From: Candidatus Fermentibacteraceae bacterium
GTDB lineage: Bacteria; Fermentibacterota; Fermentibacteria; Fermentibacterales; JCC-6
Length of the DNA stretch: 15,608 bases
Reading direction: 5' to 3'
Assembly: GCA_029932015.1 (NCBI GenBank)
Contig: JAOZQW010000018.1
Location: 1 to 15,608, forward strand
Position 1 is the stretch's first letter; each line of letters starts with the position of its first letter. The notes under the pieces are model-generated. The model ran no database searches. It saw nothing but the letters and a program-made list of their open reading frames with translations, and was not told the origin of the DNA. Below are positions 14,322-15,608 of the stretch, piece by piece. Made by a program: the position numbers and the translations under genes.

Positions 14322-14464
14322 CAGCCTATACCTATGCATTCCAGACAGATACTCGCGGCCTTCTGCCATATGACAAAGGGATCTCCGAACACATAGCCGG
14401 AAACGGCCATCAGGAGTGCTGCCGCAGCAAGCGCTATACGGATCGAGATGTGAACCTTTTTCAT
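14321..14464 (-). CDS. CD1871A-like CXXC micro-protein
   Basis: The 47-residue product has one hydrophobic segment (about residues 9-23) and ends in ASICLECIGIG, with the CXXC pair C40/C43 close to the C terminus. This pattern, including the terminal CLECIGIG, matches the CD1871A family of very small CXXC motif-containing proteins, whose biochemical role is unknown to me. Family members I recall are also next to NapH-like 4Fe-4S membrane proteins, as here. The ATG at 14464 gives family length; the frame extends upstream to 14536 but only through the tRNA-Cys gene. The stop overlaps the polyferredoxin start as TGATG. With the CXXC placed just after a membrane helix, it probably works as a redox or metal-binding accessory to that protein. 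Confidence 0.82.
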   Translation of the reverse strand: MKKVHISIRIALAAAALLMAVSGYVFGDPFVIWQKAASICLECIGIG

Positions 14465-14486
14465 GGGATCCAGTCCGGAAGAAATC

Positions 14487-14561
14487 TGGAGGCGGCGATC
14501 GGATTTGAACCGATGCATGGTGGATTTGCAGTCCACTGCCTTACCACTTGGCTACGCCGCC
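14487..14561 (-). tRNA. tRNA-Cys (anticodon GCA)
   Basis: The minus strand folds into a full cloverleaf. The acceptor stem GGCGGCG pairs with CGCCGCC, the D stem is GCC/GGC, the anticodon stem is GTGGA/TCCAC around CTGCAAA, and the T arm contains GGTTCAAATCC. The anticodon GCA is at 14529-14527. The discriminator base is U, the cysteine identity element, and CCA is encoded. It is the first element of the run leading into the CXXC micro-protein gene, 22 nt downstream. Confidence 0.98.
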
Positions 14562-14576
14562 TCGCAATGGGGCTCA

Positions 14577-14605
14577 ATAATACACGTTTGAATCTTATGA
14601 ATCAA
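14577..14605 (-). promoter_or_regulatory. Sigma70-type promoter of tRNA-Cys and probably the downstream redox genes
   Basis: TTGATT (14605-14600, 4 of 6) and TATTAT (14582-14577, 5 of 6) are separated by exactly 17 nt on the minus strand. Transcription would start a few bases before the tRNA 5' end at 14561. Because only 22 nt separate the tRNA from the CXXC micro-protein gene and no terminator is seen between them, read-through into that gene, the polyferredoxin, the TlpA-like gene and the GT2 gene is likely. Confidence 0.65.
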
Positions 14606-14628
14606 GACTGCTCCTCTATCTGAAGGGA

Positions 14629-15270
14629 TCAATCCGCCCAGTCCAGGCCGACCCAGAGGCCTCCCGGGTACCCTATATCCCCGAAAGGAGTCTCGAAAGT
14701 GGGATCCGCATGAAGCAGGAGCCTGCCGAGGTGATCATCGTCCCGGAGATGACTGTCGATACCACCGATCGCAAGCAGCAGTTCAACAAGGGCAGGCAGC
14801 TCCATCAGCCCATCGAATATGGTGAAGGCATCGAACTGGATATCCAGCGGAAGGATAACCGTCTCACCTGTCCCGGGGATGGTCAGATGCTCCGCTGTCG
14901 CGCCTGAACAGACCCAGGTAGTATCGAATCCCTTGCCTGAATCCTTATCGAGATAGAGGTCCCAGCCAAAGGAGACCATAGTCGCTGTCGTCTCCAGCGT
15001 ATCTCCCCCGCCGGTGTTCGGATTGCTGATGCCGATATTCAGAGTGAAGTCGACCGGGCACTCACCTGCAACCCAGTAGGCTATAACCTCCGCCATCTGA
15101 GGCACCGTCAGTTCGTCAAGTTCATCCAGCTGTATACCGCAGACGCCGAAGTCGTCGGTATTCTCAACCCGGAACGCGCAGTTGAACAGAGCAAGAAATG
15201 CGGCTGGATTGCATGCGACCGCCAGGATCAGTGTGAGTGCAATTGTCGTAAAAAGTACCGCACGCTTCAT
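14629..15270 (-). CDS. Putative lipoprotein, possibly with an LEA14-like domain
   Basis: The 213-residue product begins with a lysine/arginine pair and a hydrophobic core ending LILAVAC-N, a plausible though not perfect lipobox with acylated C20. The mature part would sit on the outside of the membrane. Sequence around FNCAFRVENTDDFG and LNIGISNPNTG...WDLYLDKDSG recalls the LEA14/WHy fold (a strand ending in N-x-N/NPN followed by a YxLYLDG-like strand). No catalytic motif is visible, and this fold assignment is weak. Several cysteines (C30, C44, C71, C120) could form extracytoplasmic disulfides. GGGAGG lies 8 nt before the ATG. No partner gene is obvious: the neighbours are tRNA-Cys downstream and the T9SS-tailed protein upstream, across a 149-nt gap. 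Confidence 0.75.
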   Translation of the reverse strand: MKRAVLFTTIALTLILAVACNPAAFLALFNCAFRVENTDDFGVCGIQLDELDELTVPQMAEVIAYWVAGECPVDFTLNIGISNPNTGGGDTLETTATMVSFGWDLYLDKDSGKGFDTTWVCSGATAEHLTIPGTGETVILPLDIQFDAFTIFDGLMELPALVELLLAIGGIDSHLRDDDHLGRLLLHADPTFETPFGDIGYPGGLWVGLDWAD

Positions 15271-15311
15271 ATCCGCAACCTCCCAAGTTCATAGTTCAAT
15301 AGAACTCAAGC

Positions 15312-15328
15312 GTCCGATTGTTCCGGAC
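15312..15328. repeat. Short inverted repeat in the leader of the lipoprotein gene
   Basis: GTCCG and CGGAC flank a 7-base loop, between the TATAAT-like box and the ATG of the lipoprotein gene. It is a 5-bp stem and may simply be leader structure. The rest of the 15271-15419 gap shows no gene. Confidence 0.25.
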
Positions 15329-15346
15329 ACTGCCGTCTTCAACATG

Positions 15347-15352
15347 ATTATA
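15347..15352 (-). promoter_or_regulatory. Candidate -10 box for the lipoprotein gene
   Basis: A perfect TATAAT occurs on the minus strand 77 nt upstream of the ATG. No good -35 hexamer stands 16-18 nt further upstream, so the promoter call is weak. Confidence 0.35.
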
Positions 15353-15419
15353 CAAGGATGAACTGCTCATGGAGTAGCGAACGCCGGAAAGAAAAAGCGT
15401 ACCACTTACCATTAAACCT

Positions 15420-15608
15420 CTACCTCAGCAGCACGCAGTTCCTCGTTTCAACTCCCTGCTCTGTAACCATACGGATCACATAGCAACCTGACGGCAATAC
15501 TCCCGGATCCCAGGCGGAGGTATGCTCACCTGCATCCATGACGGAGTTCTCATGCTCTCCAACAAGCCGACCTGAGATATCGTACACCGATAGCGAGACC
15601 TGCATACT
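15420..15608 (-). CDS. C-terminal T9SS/FlgD-type sorting domain of a secreted protein, 5' end outside the window
   Basis: The frame is open to the right edge, so only about 62 C-terminal residues are present. They follow the Por-secretion (T9SS type A) tail pattern closely: VSLSVYDISGRLVGE, then AGEHTSAWD, then LPSGCYVIRM and a final LLR at the stop. Such tails form an Ig-like beta sandwich at the end of large exported enzymes or adhesins; the same pattern also occurs in FlgD-type Ig-like domains. The body of the protein is not visible, so its function cannot be told. If it is a true T9SS signal, the organism has a Bacteroidetes/FCB-type outer membrane and a PorSS-like exporter. The ATG at 15605 is internal to the domain and not a start. 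Confidence 0.8.
   Translation of the reverse strand, partial: SMQVSLSVYDISGRLVGEHENSVMDAGEHTSAWDPGVLPSGCYVIRMVTEQGVETRNCVLLR

Noticed and set aside
14465..14536. 24-residue N-terminal extension of the CXXC micro-protein
   Set aside because: It would translate the tRNA-Cys gene; the ATG at 14464 gives the family length.

Overview
The window (about 56% G+C by eye) looks like a chromosomal segment of an uncultured bacterium. A T9SS/FlgD-type C-terminal sorting tail at the right edge, an AmgK/MurU-like recycling pair and long, tightly overlapping mixed-function operons suggest a lineage of the FCB superphylum or a related candidate phylum. That placement is inference; no rRNA or marker gene here settles it. 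Nearly everything lies on the minus strand. Six of the genes appear to start at TTG, GTG or CTG.

Layout from left to right: (1) 2-589, plus strand, is the 3' part of a membrane-anchored GT2 (DPM1-like) glycosyltransferase, convergent with the rest. (2) 642-11485, minus strand, is one ten-gene run whose gaps are at most 19 nt and often overlaps. Read 5' to 3' it encodes a STAS anti-sigma-antagonist-like protein, an RsbW-type kinase, a 1204-residue P-loop NTPase/HEAT/SpoIIE-phosphatase fusion, a SAM hydroxide adenosyltransferase (DUF62), a GH57 glycosidase, a 66-residue zinc-ribbon-like protein, a MurU-like nucleotidyltransferase, an AmgK-like sugar kinase, TrpRS and CysRS. A sigma70-like promoter precedes it. 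(3) 11609-14561, minus strand, is a second run: tRNA-Cys, a CD1871A-like CXXC micro-protein, a NapH-like polyferredoxin membrane protein, a TlpA-like thioredoxin and a GT2 glycosyltransferase. A good promoter lies just before the tRNA. (4) 14629-15608 holds a lipoprotein with a possible LEA14-like domain, and the C-terminal tail of a secreted protein that runs off the window.

How they fit together: the first three genes of the large run have all the parts of a partner-switching relay (kinase, phosphorylatable STAS protein, PP2C phosphatase). The phosphatase is fused to what looks like a STAND-type NTPase sensor with a long HEAT solenoid, and no sigma factor is adjacent. The AmgK/MurU-like pair suggests salvage of MurNAc to UDP-MurNAc. 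The CD1871A-like, polyferredoxin and TlpA-like genes suggest a membrane electron relay to an extracytoplasmic thiol protein. These functions are inferred from motifs and neighbourhood.
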